A DNA stretch of 8,975 nucleotides from CAZISM01 sp964541895 (GCA_964541895.1 CAZISM010000173.1:1-8975); one strand, 5' to 3'. Numbered from the stretch's first letter, positions 1-6,405 are shown. A program made the numbers and translations. Notes: generated by a model from the sequence alone, not told the origin.

Positions 1-527
1 GGTTGTTCGATTTTCTCATGAAACAGTATAACGGCCGCAACCGCGCCGAACTGGGTGATGTCATTTTTAATGAATACTCCATTCGGACGCCGCGCGCGCT
101 GCATCAGAAAGGCATGACCTATTATCCGCTTTTGCTGGATCAGAACGTCTTGCCCTACGGTTTGCATCTCTCGTTCTGCAAAAGACTGTTTGCCAAAGAA
201 TATCGCAACCTGCTCTACCGCGCTGATAAAAAGCTGGCGCGATTGGAAACCACCAAGGCGCATACCTCGCTGTCGCCGGAATGGACCTGCCTGGCGGTCG
301 ATTTGATCAAATTCTTCAGCAACGCCTTCAAAACCAGCGTATTGAAAAAGAAGAAAGTGTATCCCGTCAATCCGCTGTACGCCTGGATCCGGCAACAACC
401 GCAAACGGAAGGTTACGTGGCCGCTGTGAGGAGAGCCGGTATACTGCCGGACGGTTTGACGGTGGCGCAGATACCGGATCGGTATCTCGGCCGCATTTAT
501 ACGCTGGGTCAGCTGTTGTCGAATTAG
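1..527 (+). CDS. C-terminal fragment of an asparagine-synthase-like protein (partial, 5' end outside window)
   Basis: The reading frame is open at the left edge (first full codon at 3) and stops with TAG at 525-527, giving 174 visible residues. The leftmost start-like codons (TTG at 3, ATG at 18) have no ribosome binding site before them, so this is a 3' fragment of a longer gene. Visible features resemble the end of the asparagine synthase (glutamine-hydrolysing) C-terminal domain. There is a segment around residues 40-70 (PLLLDQNVLPYGLHLSFCKR) like the family's 'PFLD..vl.falsLP...k' region, then a run of basic residues, an 'ETTKAHTSLSP' stretch like the family's 'P.tK.g.slp' region, and a late YAWIRQQP stretch like the family's terminal 'WLR' segment. 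If correct, it would belong to an ATP-dependent amidotransferase that acts either in asparagine synthesis or, as many paralogues do, in modifying a peptide or surface polymer. The catalytic regions lie outside the window, so the assignment rests on weak C-terminal similarity recalled from memory. It converges on the ribokinase gene. Confidence 0.5.
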   Translation, partial: LFDFLMKQYNGRNRAELGDVIFNEYSIRTPRALHQKGMTYYPLLLDQNVLPYGLHLSFCKRLFAKEYRNLLYRADKKLARLETTKAHTSLSPEWTCLAVDLIKFFSNAFKTSVLKKKKVYPVNPLYAWIRQQPQTEGYVAAVRRAGILPDGLTVAQIPDRYLGRIYTLGQLLSN

Positions 528-743
528 CGCTCTGACCCTGATCCGTCACGTCCAACGCAGATCACCCCGGGTGAAAATCGCAAAACCAGAGATCCTGAAC
601 GCTGCCGTGGTTTTACGGCAACTCCTGGTGTCCCTCTATCAATTCTTCATGAGCAGATCGGCTGTCGGAACACCCGGGGTCGCAAAGAGCGCGACACCCG
701 GGGTTCCCTGGTCAACCTGACAACGGCTCAAATCAGTCCGGTA
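528..743. other. Convergent intergenic region with hairpins
   Basis: This is the gap between the stop of the plus-strand fragment and the stop of the minus-strand ribokinase gene. I see no coding potential that looks real. It holds a short perfect hairpin at 604-619 (GCCGT, six-base loop, ACGGC), an odd palindrome TCACCC-C-GGGTGA at 562-574, and the much larger hairpin at 667-707 listed separately. Its position between two converging genes suggests transcription ends here from both sides, but no clear T-run follows any of the stems. Confidence 0.6.
667..707. terminator. Large GC-rich hairpin, possible bidirectional terminator
   Basis: The arms at 667-683 and 691-707 pair over 17 positions with three mismatches around a seven-base loop (AAAGAGC). 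The ten bases CACCCGGGGT occur twice, at 671-680 and 695-704, so each arm contains the same near-palindromic block. The location between converging genes fits a terminator. The absence of a T-run on either side means it is not a textbook intrinsic terminator, so it could instead be a repeat-derived hairpin or an mRNA 3'-end stabiliser. Confidence 0.4.
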
Positions 744-1694
744 TTATTTCGCGCCGTCTGCCTGTCCGGCGATCTGCAAAAACTCTTCTATTTCGCTTCG
801 AAACGGTGCAGACGGCTGTGCGCCCAATCGGGACACAGAGATGGCGGCTGCTCCGTGAGCAAAGCGCACCGCTTCCCGCAATGGCCGCTTTTCCGACAAA
901 GCCACGGCCAGGGCGGCGTTGAATACGTCGCCCGCTGCGGTGGTATCCACCGCGGCGACGGCAAACGCGTTGCTCAATCCCTGAAACTCCTTTCCGGATA
1001 TAAAAGCGCCGTTAGACCCCATGGTGATAATCACCAGGGGCGTGCCCATTTTGTGCAGGCAGCCGGCCGCTGCGGCTGCCGATGGCTCATCCCTGACCGT
1101 GATTCCGGTCAGGGTCTGCGCTTCCCATTCATTGGGCGTCAGGATCTCGATCTGCTGCAGCAAAGAACCCGGGAGCGCTTGCCGGGGAGCCGGCGCTGGA
1201 TTTAAAATGACCGGCACGCTCTGTTGGCGCGCCAGCCGCACCACTTCGTTCACAGCCGCGATCGGCGTTTCCAGCTGTATGAGCACCACATCGCATTCGG
1301 CAAAGGCAGCGGCCGCGTTGTGCACATCGCTCTCCGACAGTCGACTGTTCGCGCCGGGAGCCACGGTAATGCAGTTTTCGCCGGCGTCATCCACCACGAT
1401 AAAGGCGACCCCGGACGCCGATTCCGCATCCTGAATCACATAGCGCACATCGATGCCTTCGCTCGTGAATCCCTGTATCGCCGCCGCGCCCAGGTCATCG
1501 CGGCCGACACGGGCGACCAGAGTTACCCGGGCGCCGGCACGGCTGGCCGCCACCGCCTGATTGGCTCCTTTGCCGCCGGCCGCCGTGCTATAGACACCGC
1601 CGGAAACCGTTTCACCCGGACGCGGGATGCGGCCGGTCTTGATGATCATATCGGTATTGGAACTGCCGATAACCAGGATTCGCGGCACACTCAT
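744..1694 (-). CDS. rbsK: Ribokinase (PfkB family)
   Basis: Predicted ribokinase: it phosphorylates D-ribose with ATP to ribose 5-phosphate in the cytoplasm, feeding the pentose phosphate pathway and nucleotide synthesis. The 316-residue length is normal for the family (about 300-310). The N-terminal sugar-binding strand is GSSNTDM (10-16). The PfkB glycine motif GGKGANQAVAA is at 40-50, a ribokinase-type NPAPAP at 165-170, TPNEWEA at 186-192, and the C-terminal PfkB signature DTTAAGDVFNAAL at 250-262. In that signature D256 is the expected catalytic base and AAGD forms the anion hole. The start was placed at ATG 1692-1694 because the N-terminal strand begins right after it and a GAGGAG lies five bases upstream. 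A longer frame reaching 1829 only overlaps the preceding gene and adds non-family sequence. It is the last gene of the operon, two bases after the glycohydrolase gene, so it is almost certainly co-transcribed. Related PfkB sugar kinases such as deoxyribokinase cannot be fully excluded. Confidence 0.93.
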   Translation of the reverse strand: MSVPRILVIGSSNTDMIIKTGRIPRPGETVSGGVYSTAAGGKGANQAVAASRAGARVTLVARVGRDDLGAAAIQGFTSEGIDVRYVIQDAESASGVAFIVVDDAGENCITVAPGANSRLSESDVHNAAAAFAECDVVLIQLETPIAAVNEVVRLARQQSVPVILNPAPAPRQALPGSLLQQIEILTPNEWEAQTLTGITVRDEPSAAAAAGCLHKMGTPLVIITMGSNGAFISGKEFQGLSNAFAVAAVDTTAAGDVFNAALAVALSEKRPLREAVRFAHGAAAISVSRLGAQPSAPFRSEIEEFLQIAGQADGAK

Positions 1695-1705
1695 CCTCAC
1701 TCCTC
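1695..1705 (-). promoter_or_regulatory. Ribosome binding site deciding the ribokinase start
   Basis: On the minus strand GAGGAG (1700-1705) is followed directly by TGAGG and then ATG. The TGA here (1697-1699) is the stop of the upstream glycohydrolase gene, so the site and the stop codon are interleaved. This supports the short ribokinase start and translational coupling. Confidence 0.75.
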
Positions 1706-3274
1706 GCTTTGGCGAAAAATGGTGGCTCCGGTTATGTAAATTTTGCTGCCAGTTGCCTCGGGCTTTTTGCCGGCTGCGACCACCAGTTTGACGGTGTGGC
1801 GGCCCTGCGGCAGATTCATGGCGTGCCACAAAAAGCTGCCATGCTTGGGTTCACCGGCCCAGAAATAGTGTGTGTCGATGTGACGATGCAGCACACCGTC
1901 CAGATAGACATCGGCCTGGCCGCCGTCCTGGCGCCAATCGCCCTTAATCACCACGCCGTTGCCGTCAAAGGTAAATTCAAGCGCTGCGTCCTTTTCATCA
2001 GACACTCTTGCCACAGGAACCGGCTCCGGCGCCGCCCCTCTTTTGATTTTATAGTCCTGCCATGTACCTCGCCATTGCCAGTCCGTTGCCTGCAGAGCAG
2101 ACACCGACGTATCGGCCACCGTATTGGGAAAAGAGACCTCGAGAGCAGGCGGCGACGGCGGCTGTCGCCTGATATGGACATACTCGTTATCAACCCGTCC
2201 GCCGTTTTTCACTATCAGCTCCTTCGCGTAGTGCAACGTGCGATCGACCACGCTGTTGAACGAATAATCGGTGAAAATAAACTGTGAATCGGCAATGGCC
2301 GGAATGCCGCTCGTCCAGCCATCGGGCATAGCCGCAAAGCCCTTGACGACGCCGATCACGGCCGCGGCGTTGGAAGGATTGCAGTCCGAATCCTGACCGC
2401 AGCGGGTGCTGATCTCCATGGTTTTGGCCAGGTCGCCGTCGCCATAGAGAAGCCCCATAACAATATAGGCGCCGTTCAGTTTGGCATCGATATTAAAGGT
2501 CGACAGGGCGCCGCAAATATCCACATGGCCCCAACGCGCTTCCAGTTCCTGCCAGGCGCTGCGCCAGTCGTGCGGATATTTGTCCTTCAACTGCAAAACA
2601 TGGCTGATGCACTGACTGTAGCCGCTTTCAGCCGGAATGGCTTGCAGGGCGGTCTCGACAATACGGCGGATATCCTGTTCGAAATAGGCGGTGGTGTACA
2701 ATGCGGCGACAAACATCCCGCCGTAGACGCCGTCGCCGTAATTCATGATGTGACCGATTTTATCGGCGATCTGGTTGGCGGTCTGCGGCATGCCTGGACA
2801 CATCAGGCCGATGTAGTCGGCTTCGATCTGAAAATCGATATCATCGGCGTGCAGATTGTACTGGGGGCTGCCGGAGGCGGGCGGCATGATGCCGTCCTGA
2901 AAATTTTTGCGCGCCTGCACATTGGCATGCCACAACCGGTAGCCGGCCCGGGCAAAAGACTCGGCGAATTTATCCACCGGCGCATCGACGCCGTATTTGT
3001 CCATGGTCATCATGAAACTCATCTGCACATAGAGATCGTCCTGCCAGAGCGAGCCTTTCACCCCTTCGCTGGACCAGGTGATGGAATCATCATAGGTCCG
3101 GCCCTGAGCGCGGAATTCCGTCGGCGCGCCATAGGCCACACCGATCATTTTCCCGGCCCATCCTCCGGCGATTTTGTCCCGCAAAGCGGCAACCGGCATC
3201 TTTGCCAGATCGGAAGAGTTGCAGGCAAGACTGCCCATGAACGCCACCAGCACCACCAACAGTTTGCGCATCAT
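1697..3274 (-). CDS. Exported ADP-ribosylglycohydrolase-family protein with C-terminal accessory domain (putative lipoprotein)
   Basis: A 525-residue protein. Residues 1-17 form a short basic-hydrophobic signal peptide ending at Cys18 (SLAC), a slightly imperfect lipobox, so it is probably exported and possibly lipid-anchored. Residues 26 to about 350 match the ADP-ribosylglycohydrolase (ARH/DraG) fold. Its landmarks are GGWAGKMIGVAYGAPTEF (37-54), WQDD (78-81) at the usual metal-binding acidic site, HADDIDFQIE (142-151), and GQDSDCNPSNAAAVIG (293-308) in place of the family's G-x-D-[ST]-D motif, with D295 and D297 as likely Mg2+ ligands. The family hydrolyses N- or O-glycosidic bonds to ADP-ribose or related ribosides. 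Residues 390-525 form an extra domain of short strands rich in aromatic and glycine residues, looking like a beta-sandwich, perhaps carbohydrate-binding. The start at 3274 overlaps the stop of the binding-protein gene (ATGA), and a GAGGG lies upstream; a second ATG follows immediately (3269-3271). Family and export are well supported. The substrate is inferred only from the neighbouring ribose-type transporter and ribokinase, which suggest that it releases a ribose-type sugar outside the inner membrane. Confidence 0.88.
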   Translation of the reverse strand: MMRKLLVVLVAFMGSLACNSSDLAKMPVAALRDKIAGGWAGKMIGVAYGAPTEFRAQGRTYDDSITWSSEGVKGSLWQDDLYVQMSFMMTMDKYGVDAPVDKFAESFARAGYRLWHANVQARKNFQDGIMPPASGSPQYNLHADDIDFQIEADYIGLMCPGMPQTANQIADKIGHIMNYGDGVYGGMFVAALYTTAYFEQDIRRIVETALQAIPAESGYSQCISHVLQLKDKYPHDWRSAWQELEARWGHVDICGALSTFNIDAKLNGAYIVMGLLYGDGDLAKTMEISTRCGQDSDCNPSNAAAVIGVVKGFAAMPDGWTSGIPAIADSQFIFTDYSFNSVVDRTLHYAKELIVKNGGRVDNEYVHIRRQPPSPPALEVSFPNTVADTSVSALQATDWQWRGTWQDYKIKRGAAPEPVPVARVSDEKDAALEFTFDGNGVVIKGDWRQDGGQADVYLDGVLHRHIDTHYFWAGEPKHGSFLWHAMNLPQGRHTVKLVVAAGKKPEATGSKIYITGATIFRQSEE

Positions 3275-4218
3275 AACGTTCCCTCACATTTCTCTTTGGT
3301 CACCAGTTCCAAAGACACCATTTTTTCCGCAGGAATAGTCTGCCCGGCCAGGCCCTGCACAGCCAACACCACCCCCCAATAGCCCATCTGTTCCGGATGC
3401 TGGTCGATGGTGGCGTGCAAGGTGCCCTGCATGATCGCCGTACGGGCGGCCTGCAGATTATCGTAAGAGGTAACGTGGATTTTCCCGGTCAAACCTCTCT
3501 GCTCGATCGCCTGAATCGCACCGAGCGCCATCATATCGTTGGCACAAAAAAGGCCGGTAATATTCGGATTGGCCTGCAGCATGTTGGCAAACACATCCAG
3601 ACCCTGATCCTGGGCCCAATTGGCGGACTGGGATGCGACCACGTTTACAGCGCTCCCAGCCACAGCCTGCAGAAAACCGCGTTTGCGGGCCTCGGCGTTA
3701 TCGACGCCGCGGATCCCTTCCAGCATGGCGGCCTGGCCGCTTCCTGACATCAGGGATACGAGATAGGCTCCGGCCATTCGACCACCCTCTTCATTATCCA
3801 CGCCGACATAGCAGGCAAGCGTCAAGCCGGCACCGGCGGCAGTGGCGGCGTCGATGCGGTTGTCCAGATTGAAAATCAGGATGCCCTGATCCTGTGCCTT
3901 TTTTAAAACGTTGACTATGGCTTTGGAATCGGCAGGGGCAATGAGGATGGCGTCAACCCCCTGCACGATCATATTTTCCACAATGGCGATCTGGCCGTTG
4001 ATGTCCGTTTCCTGCGGAATGGTGGCAACCAGCAAAGGTACGGCCAACGAGTCAGCCGCCTTTTGCGCCCCTTCTCCCATTTTGGCAAAGAACGGATTGC
4101 TGCTGGCCTTCATCACCAGAGCGATGCTCTTTTTCCCTTTCACTGCTTTTTCAGCACAACCGGCCAGCATCAGCGCAGCGGCAAGCAGGAGCAGCACAAC
4201 ACGTTCAGCTTTACCCAC
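3271..4218 (-). CDS. Ribose-type ABC transporter substrate-binding lipoprotein (RbsB-like)
   Basis: A 315-residue periplasmic-binding-protein (Peripla_BP_4 / RbsB-like) component of a sugar ABC importer. Residues 1-20 are a signal peptide with a good lipobox LAGC (Cys21), so the mature protein should be membrane-anchored. Counterparts of RbsB ligand residues can be picked out by eye: SNPFF (40-44), D119 and R121 in LDNR, R178, N227 in CANDMMALG, D253 in SYDN, and Q273 in TIDQ. The asparagine of the RbsB 'INPTDS' segment is alanine here (IAPADS, 93-98), and the usual Asp-Arg pair is split as Asp-Asn-Arg. The ligand may therefore be ribose or a related sugar. The start is GTG at 4216-4218, chosen because AAGGAG lies six bases upstream and the signal peptide begins directly after it. 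The stop overlaps the glycohydrolase start by four bases, and the permease gene ends 39 bases upstream, so all belong to one operon. Confidence 0.9.
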   Translation of the reverse strand: MGKAERVVLLLLAAALMLAGCAEKAVKGKKSIALVMKASSNPFFAKMGEGAQKAADSLAVPLLVATIPQETDINGQIAIVENMIVQGVDAILIAPADSKAIVNVLKKAQDQGILIFNLDNRIDAATAAGAGLTLACYVGVDNEEGGRMAGAYLVSLMSGSGQAAMLEGIRGVDNAEARKRGFLQAVAGSAVNVVASQSANWAQDQGLDVFANMLQANPNITGLFCANDMMALGAIQAIEQRGLTGKIHVTSYDNLQAARTAIMQGTLHATIDQHPEQMGYWGVVLAVQGLAGQTIPAEKMVSLELVTKEKCEGTL

Positions 4219-4224
4219 AGAACA

Positions 4225-4230
4225 CTCCTT
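4225..4230 (-). promoter_or_regulatory. Ribosome binding site for the GTG-started binding-protein gene
   Basis: AAGGAG on the minus strand lies six bases before GTG 4216-4218. No ATG is available at a suitable spacing, so this site decides the unusual start codon. Confidence 0.7.
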
Positions 4231-4257
4231 TATATGTGATCGAACGGTACCCTCCCG

Positions 4258-5265
4258 TCAGATCCGTTTTCTGTCCATCATCACGGCCAGGATAATGACC
4301 GAACCGATGATAACCTGCTTGATCTCGTCGGCAATGTTCATCAGAGTCAGGCCGTTGTTCAGCACACCGATGATAAGAGCGCCGACCAGCGTTCCCAGGA
4401 TGGTGCCTTTGCCGCCCATGAGACTGGTGCCGCCGATGATCACCGCTGCGATGGCATATAATTCATAGCCGGCAGCGATGGTGGGATTGGCAGAGCCCAG
4501 TCGGCTGGTCTGTACCAGAGCGGCGAGACCGACCAAAAGACCGCACAGACCATAGGCGATGATTTTATAGACGCCGACGCGCACCCCGGAGAGCCGCGCC
4601 GCCTCTTCATTGCCGCCGATGGCGAGCACATAACGACCGAACAGCGTGTGCTTGAGAAGAAAGTGCCCGATCGCCACCACCAGCAAAGCCAGCACAGCCG
4701 GCACCGGCACACCGGCGACGCTGCCGTTGCCGATAAACGAAAAGGCCGGCAGGGTCTGACCGATGAGATTTTGGGTCTGACTGTGGCTGACCCACAACGC
4801 CGCGCCTCGGCAGATGCCCAGCATGCCCAGGGTGACGATGAACGGAGGTATGCGCCAGCGCACCGTCATCGCGCCGTTGGCCAGGCCGACTGCAAGCCCG
4901 GCGGCCAGGGCAACGACCACGCCGGACAACAGTTGGCCGGCGCCGTGATCCAGGCCAATGGCCAGCATCACGGTGCCGAGAAGAACATTACACAACGCCA
5001 GCAGAGAACCTACAGAAAGATCGATGCCGCCGGTCAGGATGACAAAGGTCATGCCAACGGCCATGATGGTATTGATGGAGGTCTGCAGGAGAATGTTCAT
5101 CAGGTTGGTGGAATGAAAAAAGACCGGTGAGGGTTTCAGCATCGCCTCCACTCCGCCGATGAGGGTGCAGAGCAGCAGCAGGGCGAGAATAATTCCACTG
5201 AGCGGGCCGGCAAACACTCGGCCGATCTGTAGCCCATATGCAATGAAATTTTTTCCCAATCCCAT
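4258..5265 (-). CDS. rbsC: Ribose-type ABC transporter permease (RbsC-like)
   Basis: A 335-residue, strongly hydrophobic inner-membrane protein of the BPD_transp_2 family, which forms the channel of ribose/xylose/autoinducer-2 type importers. Family marks are GGIDLSVGS at 79-87, the cytoplasmic coupling segment AIGGNEEAARLSGV at 215-228, and the long glycine-rich helix region AAVIIGGTSLMGGKGTILG at 273-291. Roughly eight to ten membrane segments can be seen. Length is normal (E. coli RbsC is about 320). The ATG at 5263-5265 is the most upstream plausible start. It lacks a good Shine-Dalgarno sequence (ACGGCG followed by an A-run), unlike every other gene here, so either initiation is weak or the start is slightly different. 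It is the first gene of the operon. No ATPase gene (RbsA) precedes or follows it in the window, so the permease must pair with an ATPase encoded elsewhere. The substrate is inferred as ribose or a similar sugar from the co-operonic ribokinase. Confidence 0.9.
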   Translation of the reverse strand: MGLGKNFIAYGLQIGRVFAGPLSGIILALLLLCTLIGGVEAMLKPSPVFFHSTNLMNILLQTSINTIMAVGMTFVILTGGIDLSVGSLLALCNVLLGTVMLAIGLDHGAGQLLSGVVVALAAGLAVGLANGAMTVRWRIPPFIVTLGMLGICRGAALWVSHSQTQNLIGQTLPAFSFIGNGSVAGVPVPAVLALLVVAIGHFLLKHTLFGRYVLAIGGNEEAARLSGVRVGVYKIIAYGLCGLLVGLAALVQTSRLGSANPTIAAGYELYAIAAVIIGGTSLMGGKGTILGTLVGALIIGVLNNGLTLMNIADEIKQVIIGSVIILAVMMDRKRI

Positions 5266-5320
5266 TTTTTACGCCGTCGTATATATGCTGTGAGCAGGTC
5301 GTATCACCCCATTGTCCGCT

Positions 5321-5349
5321 AAATTAAGAAAGCAGGCGGGAAAAGGCAA
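5321..5349 (-). promoter_or_regulatory. Weak candidate promoter of the sugar operon
   Basis: Read on the minus strand, TTGCCT (5344-5349) and TAATTT (5321-5326) are 17 bases apart and would start transcription about 50 bases before the permease ATG. The match to the sigma-70 consensus is only about four of six and three of six bases, so this rests mainly on spacing and position. Confidence 0.22.
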
Positions 5350-5431
5350 GCGAATTTGTGCAGGCCCTATTATCAAGAGGCGGTGTCACGGTTGCAGATA
5401 ATGGGCAAGCTGAACTTTTCACCGTTTTCAG

Positions 5432-5454
5432 AATGGCCGGCAAAGCCTGCCATT
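5432..5454. repeat. Inverted repeat (hairpin) downstream of dapD
   Basis: AATGGC and GCCATT form the outer stem, followed by one C/T mismatch, then GGC/GCC around an AAA loop. No T-run follows on either strand. It could be part of a compound 3'-end structure for the dapD transcript. Confidence 0.45.
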
Positions 5455-5457
5455 GAT

Positions 5458-5482
5458 CGGCCGGGGAATGTTTCCCCGGCCG
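5458..5482. terminator. Strong GC-rich hairpin, probable transcription end of the lysine genes
   Basis: An 11-base perfect inverted repeat (CGGCCGGGGAA at 5458-5468, TTCCCCGGCCG at 5472-5482) with a three-base loop TGT lies about 100 bases after the dapD stop in the direction of transcription. It is the strongest hairpin in this gap and separates two functional gene groups, which fits a terminator. The lack of a downstream T-run weakens the call; Rho-dependent ending or mRNA protection are alternatives. Confidence 0.45.
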
Positions 5483-5492
5483 GTACTATTAA

Positions 5493-5508
5493 TCGGGCAT
5501 TCGCCCGA
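5493..5508. repeat. Small perfect hairpin downstream of dapD
   Basis: TCGGGC and GCCCGA pair perfectly around a four-base loop. It is adjacent to the stronger hairpin at 5458-5482 and is probably part of the same 3'-end structure. Confidence 0.4.
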
Positions 5509-5580
5509 GATACAGCTGGAGCCCTTTTGCCGTGCGACAGAAATTGCCTTGTGCACAATGACCGGGTGCAGTGAACTGGC

Positions 5581-6405
5581 CTAGCGCAACGCGCTCTCCA
5601 ATGCCGTAGCCCGGTCGGTGTTGGCATCCCGATATTTTATGATCAGGCCGCACTGCAGGTGCAGCTGCTCCTGTCTGGCAAAATCGTTGCCTGTTATCGG
5701 ACGGCTGCCGGCGATCACCACCGCGCGTTCCGGAATGGTCAGCGGTGCTTCAGCGGATCCGCGCAGAACGGTGTGGTGCACCAGATCGTACACCGGGATC
5801 GAGCGCGTCAATATCGTGCCGGCGCCCAGCACGGCGCCTCTGCACACGCGTGTGCCTTCATAGACGCCGCAGTTGCCGCCGACCAACACGTCATCTTCGA
5901 TGATGACCGGCTGGCTGCCCACCGGCTCCAGCACGCCGCCGATCTGGGCACCGGCGCTGAGATGGACCCGCTTGCCGATCTGCGCACAAGAGCCCACCAG
6001 ACTGTGGGAGTCGATCATGGAATCGGCATCCACATAGGCGCCGACGTTGATATAGGCCGGCGGCATAATGACCACGCCCTTTGCCACATAGCTGCCGCTG
6101 CGCACACTGCTGCCGCCCGGGACGACGCGAACACCGTCCTGCAGCGTCAACGGCTTGAGCGGAAACGTGTGTTTGTCAAAAAACGGCAACGGGCCGTTTC
6201 CGCTGAAATCCTGCATCACGCCGGCGCGGAATCCCAACAGGATGCCCTTTTTCACCCAGCTTTGCACCTGCCAGCCATCGTCGACCGGCAGGGCGGCGCG
6301 AACCGCGCCGTCGTTGAGCCGGCGCATAAATTCGGCAAACTCTTCGGCGGTCAATTCACTCTTTGTATCAAACGCCGCTTCGATACGTTCACGTAAGGGA
6401 GTCAT
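5581..6405 (-). CDS. dapD: 2,3,4,5-tetrahydropyridine-2,6-dicarboxylate N-succinyltransferase
   Basis: DapD transfers succinyl from succinyl-CoA to tetrahydrodipicolinate, the committing step of the succinylase branch to meso-diaminopimelate (for peptidoglycan) and lysine. It acts in the cytoplasm as a trimer. The 274 residues equal the usual length. An alpha-helical N-terminal domain (about 1-90) is followed by a left-handed beta-helix of hexapeptide repeats: MPPAYINVGAYVD at 114-126, SHSLVGSCAQIGKRVHLS at 133-150, GAQIGGVLEP at 152-161 and DDVLVGGNCGVYEGTRV at 171-187. A short C-terminal tail follows. The start at ATG 6403-6405 was preferred over one at 6441 because GTGAGG lies six bases upstream and the protein then begins 'MTPLRERIEAAF', as expected for the family. 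The longer version would overlap dapA. The gene follows dapA after eight bases. No frameshift or missing core motif is seen. Confidence 0.96.
   Translation of the reverse strand: MTPLRERIEAAFDTKSELTAEEFAEFMRRLNDGAVRAALPVDDGWQVQSWVKKGILLGFRAGVMQDFSGNGPLPFFDKHTFPLKPLTLQDGVRVVPGGSSVRSGSYVAKGVVIMPPAYINVGAYVDADSMIDSHSLVGSCAQIGKRVHLSAGAQIGGVLEPVGSQPVIIEDDVLVGGNCGVYEGTRVCRGAVLGAGTILTRSIPVYDLVHHTVLRGSAEAPLTIPERAVVIAGSRPITGNDFARQEQLHLQCGLIIKYRDANTDRATALESALR

Larger units (their letters stand above)
5266..5580. other. Intergenic region between dapD and the sugar operon
   Basis: This 315-base stretch separates the 3' end of dapD from the 5' end of the permease gene, both on the minus strand. The dapD-proximal half is packed with hairpins (5432-5508, listed separately). 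The permease-proximal part is more AT-rich and should hold the sugar-operon promoter. A weak dyad GTGA-N10-TCAC at 5290-5307 sits where an operator could lie, but is too short to claim. A perfect ten-base palindrome TTGTGCACAA is at 5549-5558. A 72-codon plus-strand frame across 5356-5574 has no family resemblance and looks spurious. Confidence 0.6.

Noticed and set aside
1695..1829. Longer ribokinase start at 1829 adding 45 residues
   Set aside because: The added residues (starting MARHESAAGPP) are unlike any PfkB N-terminus and are read out of frame from the glycohydrolase gene. A strong GAGGAG precedes the ATG at 1692-1694.
2525..3382. Long plus-strand open frame (285 codons) opposite the glycohydrolase gene
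   Set aside because: It is the antisense shadow of a clear ARH-family gene. The His/Gly-rich composition reflects the GC-rich complement, and no family motif is visible.
5356..5574. Possible 72-codon plus-strand gene in the dapD-permease gap
   Set aside because: It runs through the three hairpins, has no ribosome binding site and shows no recognisable protein features.
5659..6396. Plus-strand open frame of 245 codons opposite dapD, and a similar 232-codon frame opposite dapA at 6588-7286
   Set aside because: Both lie entirely antisense to intact, motif-complete lysine genes and have low-complexity His/Ala/Arg-rich translations typical of shadows.
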